A program made the position numbers and the translations under genes. Below the pieces are notes generated by a model. That model made no database searches and was not told where the DNA came from. It worked only from the letters and a program-made list of their open reading frames with translations. From contig CM076140.1 in NCBI GenBank assembly GCA_038025085.1, forward strand, positions 3,722,501-3,786,500: a stretch of DNA of 64,000 nucleotides, given 5' to 3'. This stretch comes from Tetragonia tetragonoides (Eukaryota; Streptophyta; Magnoliopsida; Caryophyllales; Aizoaceae). Shown one piece after another: positions 11,497 to 23,800 of the stretch. Each line of letters opens with the position of its first letter. Position 1 is the stretch's first letter.

Positions 11497-11914
11497 CACT
11501 CTCCAACACATACTAATTACTAAACACATAAACATGAAGTACCTGTATTCACTACTATGTGTTCTTACCATCTTTCCTTGCCTTTTGGGAATAACATTAG
11601 CTGAGCAATGTGGTAAGCAAGCTGGCAATGCAGTATGCCCTGGTGGCCTATGTTAGTAGCCAATATGGGTGGTGCGGAAGTACCACGGCATATTGTGGGG
11701 CGGGGTGCCAGAGCGGTTGCCCGTCCTCTGGGACCCCGACACCCTTCCAGCCTACTCCGACCCCTGCCCCTTCTGGGGATGTGGGGTCCATAATCACCCC
11801 TGCTCTGTTTGATCAGATGCTTAAGCATCGCAATGAGAATAGTTGCCCGGGCCGTGGGTTCTACACCTATAATGCTTTCATTGCAGCTGCTCGTTCCTTC
11901 AATGAGTTTGGTAC

Positions 11915-12230
11915 TGTTGGTGCAAAGGAGGTTTAGTGCAGGGAGAAATGGAGAGAAATCTGACCTGATGTATTTTTGTTATTGATCTTCTGAATTTTGT
12001 TATGTTACAGCAATACCTTGTCAACAGCCTTTATATAAGGAGATACAGAACATTCTAGAGAGAAATGATCTAGAAACTAGTTAGTTTAATGTTGCATTAA
12101 TGAGTAGGGTAATGGAAAGTCTCAAAAGACTTTTCATCTTCAACTTCATTAACTTCTTAGTTGCTGGATATTGCTGGACACTTCTAGATTATTTTCCAGA
12201 TTTTTCTGGTAAAACTCTCATATTCTAACA
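11915..12230 (-). repeat. Copia 3' LTR
   Basis: 316 bp, the downstream LTR in element orientation. It differs from the other LTR by two G/A changes (in the CAACAGCC and AATGGAAAG contexts). The end of the pol frame (stop 12227-12225) runs a few bases into it. Confidence 0.96.
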
Positions 12231-15200
12231 CTCCTCCTTGAGAGTTTTTGCCACCACACCAAGCTTGAATCTTAGGAACTCGAACCTGCCTTTTGGTAAG
12301 GCCTTAGTAAAGATGTCAGCAAGCTGAAATTCAGTTGGACAGTAGATTAGCTTCACTTCCTTTTCTTGTTCTGCATCTCGAACAACATGAAACTTCACCT
12401 TCATATGCTTGGTCTTGCTGTGACACACCGGATTCTTTGCAATAGCAATCGCGGATTTGTTGTCCACTAAGACTTCAGTGGCTTGGCTTTGCTTGCAGCC
12501 CATGTCTGCAAGTATCTTCCTCAACCATACTGATTGGTTGACAGTTGCCGATGCAGCAACATATTCAGCTTCTGCGGTGGATTGAGCTACCACCTCTTGT
12601 TTCTTTGAAATCCATGAAAATACTCCCGAGCCTAGTGAGAAAGCATAGCCAAGAGTGCTCTTCACGTCGTCAACCGAGCCTCCCCAATCGCTGTCAGAGT
12701 AGGCTATCATCTTAGGGTCGGAACAAGGTTGGAACAGAATACCGAAATCAGAGGTGCCTCTCAAATATCTTAGTACTCTCTTGGCAGCGCCCATGTGAAC
12801 TTCACTAGGATCGCCCATAAATCTGGACAGCAAGCTTGCAGCGAACATTAAGTCAGGCCTTGTTGCTGTGAGGTATAACAGGCTTCCGACTAAGCTTCTA
12901 TATAGCCTTGCATCCACTTTCTTCTGACCATCAAACTTGGACAATTTTTCATTCACAACGAGGGGTGTTGCCACTGGCTTGCAGTGCTGCATCTTGAACT
13001 TCTTTAGAATGTCCTGAGCATACTTCGTTTGAGCAAGAAAAATCATTTCTTCTGATTGATGTACTTCCATGCCTAGGAAGTAGTTCATTAAGCCCAAATC
13101 AGTCATCTCAAATCTCCTTTTTATCTCCTCCTTAAATGCAAAGATCATTTCCGGGTTGTTTTCCGTGACAAGGAGATCGTCTACATAGAGCGATACCAGA
13201 AGAATATCACTCTTTCCACACTTTTTTATGTAAAGTGTGTGCTCATTCTTACTTCGCTCAAATTCTTGCTCAAGAAAGTATGAGTCGATCTTGCTATACC
13301 ATGCTCTCGGGGCTTGTTTTAGGCCGTATAAAGCTTTCTTCAGTTTGTATACTCTATCTTCTTGACCTTTCACAATGAATCCAGGAGGTTGCTCAATATA
13401 AATCTCCTCCTCGAGCTCTCCGTGAGTCATAGTGGACTTCTCTTGTGCAGACAAGGCGATAAGAGTTCTTACCGTGTCATGTCTTGCCACTGGAGCAAAG
13501 GTATCTCCATAATCAATTCCGACTTGCTGTGAGTAGCCTTTGACGACTAATCTGGCCTTGTACTTGTTGATGGAGCCATCTGGGTTAAGCTTGATTTTGA
13601 AAACCCATTTCATACCTATCACCTTTCGGTCTTTAGGTCTATCAACTAGCTTCCATGTTCCATTCTTCTCAATCATGTTTATTTCAATTTCCATAGCTTA
13701 CTGCCATTCTTCATGAGTTAATGCTTCTTCATAGTTTTCGGGCTCATCAAGGGCAAAATGACAGCTCTCACACAATTCGGGATCCAAATGAACAACTGGA
13801 CATTCATCATATATTTGTGAGAGTGGTCTTTTACCTCGAGGGCCAGTTGCATTGGCACTTGAAGATGGAGTTTCAGCTTCTACTGGAGATGAAATAGGTG
13901 TACAAGGAGCTGAATCCAAATCATCATTGTCACGATCAGGTTCTGGTTCCTCTTGTCCATGATCAGGGGGCTGCATGACATGAATCATTCTCCTTTCAAC
14001 CTTCTTCTCTCCCCAATTCCATGAGGCGTCTTCATCAAATTGGACATCTTTGCTGATCATGATCTTCTCTGTGCTGAGGTTGAAAATTCTGTACCCCTTA
14101 GACCGTGAGTCATAGCCAAGGAAGATACATTTTTCACTTTTGGCATCCATCTTGCTTCTTTTTTGAGCTGGTATATGAGCATAACAGATTGAACCAAACA
14201 CTTTTAAGTGCTTGGCTGTTGGCTTCTTACCACTCCATGCTTCGATAGGAGTTCTCCCTTGAACCGCCTTTGTAAGCAACCTGTTCAGAAGGTATACAAC
14301 TGTATATACAGCCTCCGCCCAGAATTTTCTCGGCATTTTCTTTTCGTCTAGCATGCATTTTGCCATCTCAACAACAGTTCTGTTTTTTCTTTCAGAAATG
14401 CCATTTTGTTGTGGCGTGTACCCGACAGTGAGCTGATGTTCTATGCCCTCTTCTTCACAAAATTGATCAAATTGTGACGAGGTGTATTCTTTCCCTCTGT
14501 CGGATCTGATTTTCTTCAGTTTGCAGCCACTTTGAATTTCTGCAAGAGCTTTAAACTTCTTGAAAATGCCAAAAACTTCAGACCTCTCCTTCATAAAATA
14601 TACCCACGTCATCCGGCTAAAATCATCAATGAAAAGGATAAAATACTTGTTTCCGGAAAGAGAGATAGTTTTGTGCGGTCCACAAACATCAGTATGGACC
14701 AGCTCTAGCTTTTCTTTTGCTCTCCAAACTTTCTCCTTCGGGAAAGGCAACCTACGTTGCTTGCCTAGTTGACAAGGCTCACATAGGTCTTTGGTGAGAA
14801 AAATAGAATGAAAGTCTCTTACCAAACCCTTCTTGTGAAGTTCAGCAAGGGCACGCAAATTGAAATGCCCGTACCGTCTATGCCATAACCAAGTGTCTTC
14901 AACACGAGCTTTATTTGCCACCTCCCCTGCATAGTTCCACTTCAAAGGAAAACTTTTCTTTTCCATTGTGACTTTTGCAATTTCTTTCATGTCCGGATCA
15001 AAAATGGTACAATGATTATTCTTAAAAAGAACTACGTAACTATTTATCATCATTTGCGGAACACTTAGCAAATTTTCATCAAGATCCGAAACTAGAAGAA
15101 CATCATTTATGTACTTCGTACCTTTCTTTGTTTGGACTGCAATAGTGCCCTTGCCACTAGACTGAACAACAACCCCGTTTCCCATCCGAACTGGAATTTT

Positions 15201-16265
15201 GACAGATGAGTCGAGTTTGCAAAAAATGTCTGAATTGTTTGTCATGTGAGACGTGCAACCACTATCAATTAACCATCTGTCATCACTGTTGTGAGTTGAT
15301 GCTTGTCGTGCGAAGAACAGACGGTCATCTTCTTGATTGCTATAAGAGTAATGAGCCTCTGAAGTGGACTGTTGCTGCTGGTTTTGCCTTTGTTTTTGTC
15401 TGCATTCCTTCTCGGTGTGGCCAATTCGCTTGCAATAGTGACACTTAGGCTTCCCTTTGTGAAAACAATCTTGTTCAAGATGATTTGTCTTGCTGCAAAT
15501 GCTGCAAGGAGGGAATTTCCCTCTTGATTGTGGCTGCTCCTTGTCCTTCCTTTGAAATTTTCCAGCACCTTTGCCCTTCCAGGAATTGGATGCCTTTGGC
15601 TGGTGCTTTAACTGGAAAGCATCTTCAGAAGCATTTGTCATTTTTCTGAATTTTTGTTCATGTGCCAGCAAGGAACCCATCAACTCAGTTACACTGAGTT
15701 TTGATAAGTCTTTTGATTCTTCAATAATAGTGACAATGGTGTTGAACCTATCTGTCAAGGTTCCCAAAATTTTTTGCACGATTCTCGCATCGGAGATGTC
15801 TTCCCCATAAATTTTCATTTGATTTACAGCTTCCATGAATCTGGAAGTGTAATCTTTTAAAGCTTCGTTCTCCTTCATCTTCATATTTTCAAAATCCTTC
15901 CTTAAGGTGTTGAGTCGAATATTCCGCACCTTCTCATCACCATGGAACTCCTCCTGGAGAATACTCCATGCCTCTTTCGCAGTGGAAGCTCTCATTATTC
16001 TAGGAAAGATGGTGTCCGTGACAGCACCGAGCATGAAGGACAAAGCCTTGGCATCCTTCAAGTCATCGTCATTCAACTTCTTTAGTTGAGCTTCAGTGTA
16101 TTCAGCTTCTTCTTTTCTTTCTTCGACTCCATTTTCCACTATCTCCCATAGTGCATTAGCTCTTAAAAAGAGTTTTATTTTTATGCACCAATAGTCATAG
16201 TTCTCTCCACCAAACGACGGAGGTGCTGGCATAGATATGGTAGATGTAGAGGATGTTGAAGTCAT
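12225..16265 (-). pseudogene. Copia gag-pol, interrupted by one in-frame stop
   Basis: A single frame from ATG 16265 to 12225, broken only by TAA at 13700-13698, between EEALTHEEWQ and AMEIEINMIEKN. First part (855 codons): gag with two zinc knuckles (CSICSKTNHLEQDC, CHYCKRIGHTEKEC), aspartic protease (WLIDSGCTSHMTN), gag-pre-integrase (WLWHRRYGHFN) and integrase core (HTDVCGP, FIDDFSR, GYTPQQNG). Second part (489 codons): reverse transcriptase (SLYVDDLLVT) and RNase H (STAEAEYVAAS). One substitution would explain the stop. RT would not be made unless the stop is read through, so this copy is probably non-autonomous. Confidence 0.95.
12231..12244 (-). other. Polypurine tract
   Basis: CTCTCAAGGAGGAG on the minus strand, directly beside the 3' LTR; the usual primer site for plus-strand DNA synthesis in LTR retrotransposons. 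Confidence 0.7.
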
Positions 16266-16333
16266 ACTTCAACCTGACAGAAACTTTTTTGTTTTGTTTT
16301 TCTTTGTATTTCTGGCCCCTTAAGATCTAAGGT

Positions 16334-16345
16334 GCTCTGATACCA
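16334..16345 (-). other. Primer-binding site (initiator tRNA-Met)
   Basis: TGGTATCAGAGC on the minus strand, two bases inside the 5' LTR; matches the 3' end of plant initiator tRNA-Met, the standard copia primer. Confidence 0.9.
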
Positions 16346-16347
16346 CT

Positions 16348-16663
16348 TGTTGGTGCAAAGGAGGTTTAGTGCAGGGAGAAATGGAGAGAAATCTGACCTG
16401 ATGTATTTTTGTTATTGATCTTCTGAATTTTGTTATGTTACAGCAATACCTTGTCAACAACCTTTATATAAGGAGATACAGAACATTCTAGAGAGAAATG
16501 ATCTAGAAACTAGTTAGTTTAATGTTGCATTAATGAGTAGGGTAATGAAAAGTCTCAAAAGACTTTTCATCTTCAACTTCATTAACTTCTTAGTTGCTGG
16601 ATATTGCTGGACACTTCTAGATTATTTTCCAGATTTTTCTGGTAAAACTCTCATATTCTAACA
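16348..16663 (-). repeat. Copia 5' LTR
   Basis: 316 bp, upstream LTR in element orientation. It has TATATAAAG on the minus strand at about 16472-16463, a likely TATA box for the element transcript. Confidence 0.95.
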
Positions 16664-16897
16664 GGTACCACTGGAGATGTAACTACTCGTAAGAGAGAGC
16701 TTGCTGTTTTCCTCGCTCAAACCTCTCATGAGACCACTGGTTAGTAATTTTAATGTGCTGTCTCTCGCTAATTACAAAAACTTGTATAAGACTGTCTCAA
16801 TGTATTAGGAAGAGTCGACTTTTTATTGTCCACAAATCACGCTTGTTTTTCACAAAAGTTACTCTCCGTCAACAAGACTTATTGTTTACAGTACTAA

Positions 16898-17181
16898 GAG
16901 CATCTCCAATGCAAGGTTTTTGTAGAGGTTTGTGAGGTGAAAAACGTTCCCAAAAAACCTCTACCCATAGTGACAAACCTATAAACTTTTTTTTTCTACA
17001 AACCACTTTGTCTAGACAAACCATGTTTGTGGCATAATTTTTTTCTAAATTGGGTCCCTCACTTAGAGGTTTTTTGAGGTTTATACCATTGGGAGAAATG
17101 GGTTAAAAAAAGAGGATTTTTGCACTAATAATGTGGTACAAGTAAAAAACCCCTTAAAATTTTGTAACATTGGAGATGCTC
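16898..17181. mobile_element. PIF/Harbinger (Tourist-like) MITE in chitinase 2 intron 1
   Basis: 284 bp with perfect 14-bp terminal inverted repeats (GAGCATCTCCAATG ... CATTGGAGATGCTC) and a 3-bp TAA target duplication (16895-16897, 17182-17184). TIR sequence and TAA duplication are typical of PIF/Harbinger MITEs. Absent from intron 1 of copy 1. Confidence 0.85.
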
Positions 17182-17854
17182 TAATAATGCATTTACTATG
17201 TACAGGAGGTTGGGCCAGTGCACCAGATGGCCCTTATGCTTGAGGATATTGTTTCCTCAAAGAACAAAATAACCCACCAGCTTATTCTGATAGTTCTTCT
17301 TGGCCTTGCCCTGCTGGTAAAATGTACTATGGCAGGGGACCTATTCAATTGACCCAGTAAGCTTCAATTCTCTTTCTCACAAACAATTTTCTTACTTACA
17401 TACAATTTTCCTGTTTTGAATTATTGATGACTTGTAATAATAATGCATATGGTACTATATTATGTGCAGCAACTACAATTATGGTCTTGCTGGTAAAGCC
17501 ATAGGACAAGACCTTATAAACAACCCAGATCTTGTAGCCACTGACCCAACCATTTCACTCAAGACTGCTGTATGGTTTTGGATGACTGCACAGGACAATA
17601 AGCCATCATCACACAACGTCATCGTCGGAGGGTGGACCCCATCAGCCGCGGACATGTCAGCAGGGCGGGTCCCCGGGTTCGGCGTGATTACCAATATAAT
17701 CAACGGTGGGATTGAGTGTGGCAAAGGCCAAAATGCTCAGGTGGCTGACCGTATTGGGTTCTATAAGAGGTATTGTGACATCTTAGGAGTGAGCTATGGT
17801 GCTAACTTGGACTGCTACGCCCAGCAACCTTTTGGCTGATTTAGTTTCCATAAT

Positions 17855-17915
17855 GACTACAAGCCAGGCTAGTCAGCGTGAGAAATACTCAATATAGTCG
17901 ATAGTGGATACCCTT
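17855..17915 (+). mobile_element. SINE fragment (3' end)
   Basis: ACTACAAGCCAG ... AATATAGTCGATAGTGGATA matches the 3' end of the SINE family at 10963 and 37050. It lies 16 bp after the chitinase pseudogene stop and lacks the tRNA-like head. Confidence 0.5.
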
Positions 17916-19356
17916 ATACAATAATACACTATACCGTACACTAAATTCCAACAAGGGCCTTATAAGCTAGGGAATTTAATCCCTCAAGTTTCCGTACAAG
18001 CTTATCAATAAAATTTAAAGGCAACAACTTAGTTTCTCACTATTGATGACGTTTTATTTGGAAATCCAATCAAATATTGAGTCTTTATACCAACAGCATC
18101 AAATTTTGTGCAAGTTTTATTAGGTTTTATACGGTTAAAGCATATGGCGGCTTAAGTTTTTGCTTGAATTTGAATCTTAACACACAAAAGAAATGTTATT
18201 CTCATGGTTTTGCACGATATTATCAGCTATGATTGTCAATAGCAAACTATATACTATGATCTAAAACATCTTCAGGATAGGGTTTTGCTAAATCGAGTTG
18301 TACCTATTGAATCTTGCTTAAATGATAGTGGTACATATGAATCTTAAATTATATCCGTATATATTGAAAGAAAATAATTTTGTCACAATAACGAACTAAA
18401 ATTTCAAGAATATTCTCACATTTATAATCTTGAGATATATATAAAAGTTTTACTATATACGCGTAATATGGTTGGAACTCTTTTAAATACAAATCACTAC
18501 GGAAGGAAACCTTGTTACTAGTTTCAAAGTGCATTCACTAAAAGCACTTGGTGATCATTTGGTTCCATTTGAGAAATTGGCCGGTGCAAAACGTCTTATG
18601 GTTTGTCGTGAATTTGTACTTGAATATTTAAGATAATTGACTCCTCCATCTTGACATTTGAAATTCTTCTCTCTCCATCGCTTCTCTACAATTGGAGGAT
18701 TTAATTGTATTAACATGCTAGGTGTGAATGCCTCTTTTTCTATTGGAATTAAGAATTTCAATTTCAGTATCCAAACACTCTTAAATTTTTTTTAAAAAAT
18801 AATAGTAAAAGCATAATACCAAGTTAGGTTTATGTCATTTGAAAAAGTTAGGTATACATCCCTACAAAAACAAAGTTAGGTGTACGTGGAAGGAAGATTT
18901 GTCAAGCAAACTACTTTACATTTTCCTACATGTCATGATTGATGAAGTTGAACTTTCAATGTTTTTCTTCTTTTCAACCAAATTAGTTAAACCCTATAAT
19001 GTCACAGCCGTTGAGATGATGAAATGTAAGGGTGACTATGGTCAGATACTTACTAGATCGAATATCTAGTAGTATTCAAAATTGGGTCCAGTTATCGTAA
19101 TTTTGATATCACAATATTGGATCCATTGTTACTGTTTGGAAATTGGAGTTGGATACTTTCCTTTTTTAACTACAAGTTTATTATTATTTTAAATGAATAA
19201 TTTTGTATTTGTTATACAAAAAAAAGTTCACTTGTGATATTTGTGCTAGTGAAATTTGGAAATGAACGATAAAGAAAATAATTTAGACTTAGGTATCCAA
19301 CTGGTTTCACATCTAAAATCTAAGATTTCGAATTGGATTCGCCTAAGTCTATATGG
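17916..19356. other. Intergenic, AT-rich
   Basis: No gene or clear element recognised; short ORFs only. Confidence 0.6.
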
Positions 19357-19365
19357 TTTCTGAGT

Positions 19366-20427
19366 CCAAAAAATTTATAATAACCGTCAACTATTGCAAA
19401 TTATCATAACGGATTCATATTAGCCGTTGATCTATATAAAAATGCTCTTAACCGTCTAAAATATTTCTTTGTAAAAAACATTTATAATCTTTTTAAAATT
19501 GCCATAATTCAATTATATTGTTTTCTTTTATTCTGAATCAAAATTAAATGTTGCTTTAAAATTAAAAAAACTTAGGCTTTGTTTGTTTTGTTGTTCTTTG
19601 TCTGTAGTCTCTCTCATTGCCTCAAGATTATAAATACCATAAGTCCATAACCAACACCATCCCATCCCCCATTTCACCATCTTCATCACCACTACCATCA
19701 TTCTCTCTCCTCTCTGTACAACCATCTCCCACCAAGAAGTCCAATTCAACACCATAATCGAAGCCATGATTGAGACAGAAGTTAGGGAACTAAATATTTC
19801 TTGCCAAAGTAGTTCGGAGTACTTGAAGAAGAAGGAAACAAATCATATAATTATGGCAATGAAATTAATGAAGCGGAAGACGATGTACATGAACTTGGGA
19901 AATCAATTTCATTAGATCTCATTTGGCCAACGAGTTCTTTACGATTGTGGGAAAACCAACAAAACATGGAAATCCTTTTATTTGCTTAACTTGGGAGTTA
20001 CTTGAAGACTCCAAGAATTGAAGAACAAAACAATGAAAACAAATAATGGGGCCAAAAACAGTAACAGGATTCGAACCCAGAATAAGCAATATAATTACGA
20101 TAAGAAACAGCTCCTTGAACCTAGAATGAGAAATTTAATTACGATCAATGAGCAATATAATTACGATTATTAATGGAGAACAACCCTACAAACAAGGCCT
20201 TAGTTTATTATTAACTAAAACGATTTACTTTAAATTTTGGTTTATTAATTAGCTTTAGGATAATAAATGATTTAATTTTTAGTTATAGTTTGGTTGTTTA
20301 AAAATGAATATAAATGCTTTTAGTACATATATATTTTTAATGGTCAAAATCGCTTTCATATAAATCAACGGCTGTTATGCATTTGTTATGGTAGCTTGCG
20401 GTAGTTGACAATTATTAAAGACTCATC
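19366..20427. mobile_element. Non-autonomous MULE-like element
   Basis: Ends carry a diverged terminal inverted repeat of roughly 100-170 bp: ACCGTCAACTATTGCAAAT on the left matches TTGTCAACTACCGCAAGCT read inward from the right, and AGCCGTTGAT is shared. Flanks show a 9-bp duplication with one mismatch, TTTCTGAGT (19357-19365) and ATTCTGAGT (20428-20436). Long TIRs plus a 9-bp duplication point to Mutator-like elements. The interior has no transposase; it holds coding-like fragments around 19767-19980. Confidence 0.65.
19767..19978 (+). pseudogene. Coding-like fragment inside the MULE-like element
   Basis: Starts MIETEVRELNISCQSSSEYL and continues in a second frame with EINEAEDDVHELGKSI and LDLIWPTSSLRLWENQQN, i.e. 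one apparent frameshift near 19830 with protein-like composition either side. This could be a captured host gene fragment (Pack-MULE style). I do not recognise the parent gene. Confidence 0.3.
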
Positions 20428-20745
20428 ATTCTGAGTCGGTATTTCTGCTCAATGCTCACCCATGGAAAAGAGTAAAAAAGAAAAAGGAAAAGAAAAAAGA
20501 AGAAAAAAGAAGAAAAAAAAGTAAAAGTTTTGGTTTTTTATATTTATATTTTTTTTGGTTTTTGTTTTTGTTTTTGTTGTAGAGGTGCATGCAAGGGTAA
20601 GCGGAGTAGTCATGCTTTGATCTCCCTGCTTCTGTTTTGCGGGTAGTTGGCATCGGAGAAATCTGAGAGGCAGAAATATAGCACAGGAGCTCATCAGCCT
20701 ACTGGACGCTTAAGACAACAAGTTTTCAGAGCTCGACCGACAAAA

Positions 20746-20815
20746 ATGATATCGCAGTTCTTCGTTCTCTCTCAAAGAGGCGATAACATTGTCTTCCGAG
20801 ACTGTATGTCTTTCT

Positions 20816-20853
<38 letters not shown>

Positions 20854-23800
20854 GATCTATTGCATGTTTTTCTCCCGCTTTTCTTATTACTTCTTTTCGA
20901 ATTAAATTCAGTCAAAGATCTGTAATGATGATTTAAACGCTGCATTTTCGTTTCCAATTGAGTATATCTACATTTTATCGTAGATAATTTCCTCGATCAA
21001 ATCGATTTTCGATCGTATGAAAGGTTCTCTGTTAGATATTGATGTCGATTAATGCAATTGCATTTGATTTCTGTAGTCGGCAATCAAATTGGGAGTGGAT
21101 TTCTGCATATGAGAGTTTTAAAATATGAGAAAGTGTTAATGCCTTGGTAAATTCAAAACCCTAGGGGAGCTGTACTGTTGCTGGCTGGCTGTATTGGATT
21201 TAATGGAATTATGGATAGGTTATGATAGGTTCAGATGGATGTTGCAAATTGATTATATTTACATTTTATCAATATAATTTCCTCGATCATATCAATTTTC
21301 AATTAATGCAATTGCATTGATTTATGTAGTCCGCAATCAAATTGGTAGTGAATTTCTGCATATGAGAGTCTTAAAGTATGAGAAAGTGTTAATGTCTGGT
21401 TAATTAAAACCCTAAGGAGCTCTAGTGTTGCTGGCTGGCTGTATTGGATTATATGGATAGGTTATAATAAGGTCAGATGAATGTTGCAAATTGTGAGTCA
21501 CGATGATCAATATATTCCTGGCAGCCAATTGGTGGTTACTTTCAGATCAATCACAGGGGTAAGGTTTTATACATTGAGAATACTGCTATAGGTGAGATCC
21601 TTGTGAGAGGGGTGGGTGGTATTATGTGAACCAGGGATAATGGTGACATAGATAAACTGACCCAAAGAATTGACCTGATTCATTTTTGAAGCAAGTTGTG
21701 TCCCATATTTTGCGTATCAAAAAATTGTATCCCCTACGAGGCTATGACCTGGCCCTCCGAGGTGAATACCAATATCCGAGCTTGTCCTGTGTCCTGGAGC
21801 GTACTGCATTTTTTGAGATGCTATCTCTTGGAAATAGAATGCAAACATCACAGAGCTAGTAGTCAGAGGCAAATGGTATACTAGGTTGCGATTTTTGTGA
21901 AGAGAAACTGATATGAATTTGAAAGGTTAAATCAGGTTTCATTCCTATTGCTAGTGGTGTTTCATGACGTCGCCTCTTTCAGCTGTTCCTTTGTTACTTT
22001 GGGTTTTGTAGTAATCCTTTATTTGAGGCGTTATATTGATCAGTAATCTTCAGGGTGTTATTTGTCTTCTATTTAGCCTATTGAAAATAACTCGCTTTGT
22101 GGTTGGTCTGGGACTCCACGACTTGTAAGTTGTACCAATACTAATGTTCATGGTTGAGTGACCGTGAGATGGAACAGGTTCTATGTTTGTGATATGGTTG
22201 TGCTGGACGATCCTAGGATTGATTTCTGAAAGAACTTTAATCCTTTACCATTAAACTCTGCCAATGTGTTTGAAGTTTCTTTGTTTTGTGTTTTGAGCTC
22301 TAGCCTTTCATCATAGTAGAATTTCTCATAGTTTAACTGATGTTTGGCAAGATAACTAATAACTTTCTTAGTAATGACAATATCAAATCTGGGTGCTGAG
22401 GTATTTGACATCTTTATAATTGTGTTATGTTTCCTTGCCAAAGCTGGTATCTCATCTTATTAGAACTCATTACATCACCAAGCAGAATTATTCTAATGGA
22501 GTTGTTCCATGGGAGTCGGGAGATTCTTTAATCATAACTCTTTTATCTTTTAGATGCTTCTTGAAATTGTTTTTGTATGCATATTTTGATGCAGATCGCG
22601 GGGATGTACCGAAGGGCAGTACTGAGATATTTTTCCGTAAGGTGAAGTTCTGGAAAGAGGATGGAGAAGAGGAGGCACCACCCGTCTTTGTAGGTATTTT
22701 CTATCCTTTGTTTGAATTCCCTTCTTTTGTCTCCCTTGAAAAAGTTTGAACCCTGTATTCTATAAATTTCTATTGTAAGTAGAGTTGCACGTAGTATGCA
22801 CTATGAAGTAGGTGACAATATGTATTTGACTTATCTTTATGCCGGGCATGGTATTAAATATCGGCCGCGACGTATCGTATCGGCCGTATCGTATCGGTTT
22901 TTGAGGTCGCCGATACGCGATATCCCGCTACGTAACGTTGTTTATTATTTGGCCGATACTAGACCAATACGGCCGATACACGGCCGCTATATGATCGATA
23001 CGACCGATATATGACCGATACGGCCGATAAATGGCCGATACAGGAGATATAGCTGATACAAAAATTTATGCCATGACAAGCACGACTTGATACGCATCGC
23101 CGATATCAGTTCGCTTCCGCGATGTCGCGACCGTTTCCGCGATCGCGACCGATACCGCGATTTCGAACCATGATGTCGGGTAACATGTGTATTCTCATTT
23201 TGCTATCTGGTACCTTAGAAGCATCAACTTCCGAGGATGCATATGTATATGTTTGCAAAGCAACGTTTTCAAGGGACTGGTGATACCTTTTGATTTAAGA
23301 GTTATTTTGTACAAGTATTTCAGATTTAGATGCAGTTACCAATACTTAATATATTCTGTCATTCATGCCATGGTGTATCCACCTATAAAAATCAAATTTC
23401 GAATTATGGAAGAAACATGTGAATCAATCCAATTAACTATTGATGTTTGATGAGCAAGCTATGTAAACATTCAAGTTGAAGAATTCTGGATGCTTTGAAC
23501 TACACTTCAATACAAAAGGCGTTTGTTTTCTTAGTTCTTAATGGATATTTGGTGACCACGTAATTGCAGCGTCTATGTCCCAACGCCCTTGCTCGATTCT
23601 TATTTTGTGAAAGCGTGGCCTAACGATTCTTTAGATCTTCGAAATTTGAAGTTGTCTAAAAAACCGTTGAGTTTTAATCCTTCGATGTTGTCTCTTCCTA
23701 TTTTCGGTAAGCAAAATTCATCAAATGTTGGATTGTTCACCTACCAATTGGGAACGTGGATTGGGTTTAGACCGTTGTGAGACAGGTGATGACAGTGTCA

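Larger units (their letters stand above)
11915..16663 (-). mobile_element. Ty1-copia LTR retrotransposon, nearly intact
   Basis: Complete 4749-bp element in antisense orientation inside chitinase 2 exon 1. Its two LTRs are 316 bp, differ at only two positions, begin TGTTGG and end TAACA. The 5-bp target duplication is GGTAC (11910-11914 and 16664-16668). A primer-binding site complementary to initiator tRNA-Met and a polypurine tract are in place. Domain order gag, protease, integrase, RT, RNase H is copia-type. The near-identical LTRs imply a young insertion. Confidence 0.97.
11534..17839 (+). pseudogene. Class I chitinase pseudogene, second tandem copy
   Basis: Exons: 11534-11914 joined to 16669-16739 (split by a copia element), 17206-17356, 17470-17839. 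The signal peptide is intact (MKYLYSLLCVLTIF...LA). The hevein domain has a one-base insertion at about 11654 (TGTTAGTAGCC against TGTTGTAGCC in copy 1), giving an immediate stop. The linker is longer and Pro/Thr-rich. Exon 1 carries the copia insertion; exon 2 has TGA where copy 1 has a Trp codon (after GPYA, near 17242). Exon 3 is open and ends QQPFG. The remaining catalytic motifs are preserved, so decay is recent. No functional enzyme is expected. Confidence 0.9.

Noticed and set aside
20060..20090. tRNA-like GGATTCGAACCC motif (B-box on the minus strand)
   Set aside because: No acceptor stem, D-arm or anticodon arm can be built around it; probably a degraded SINE piece.
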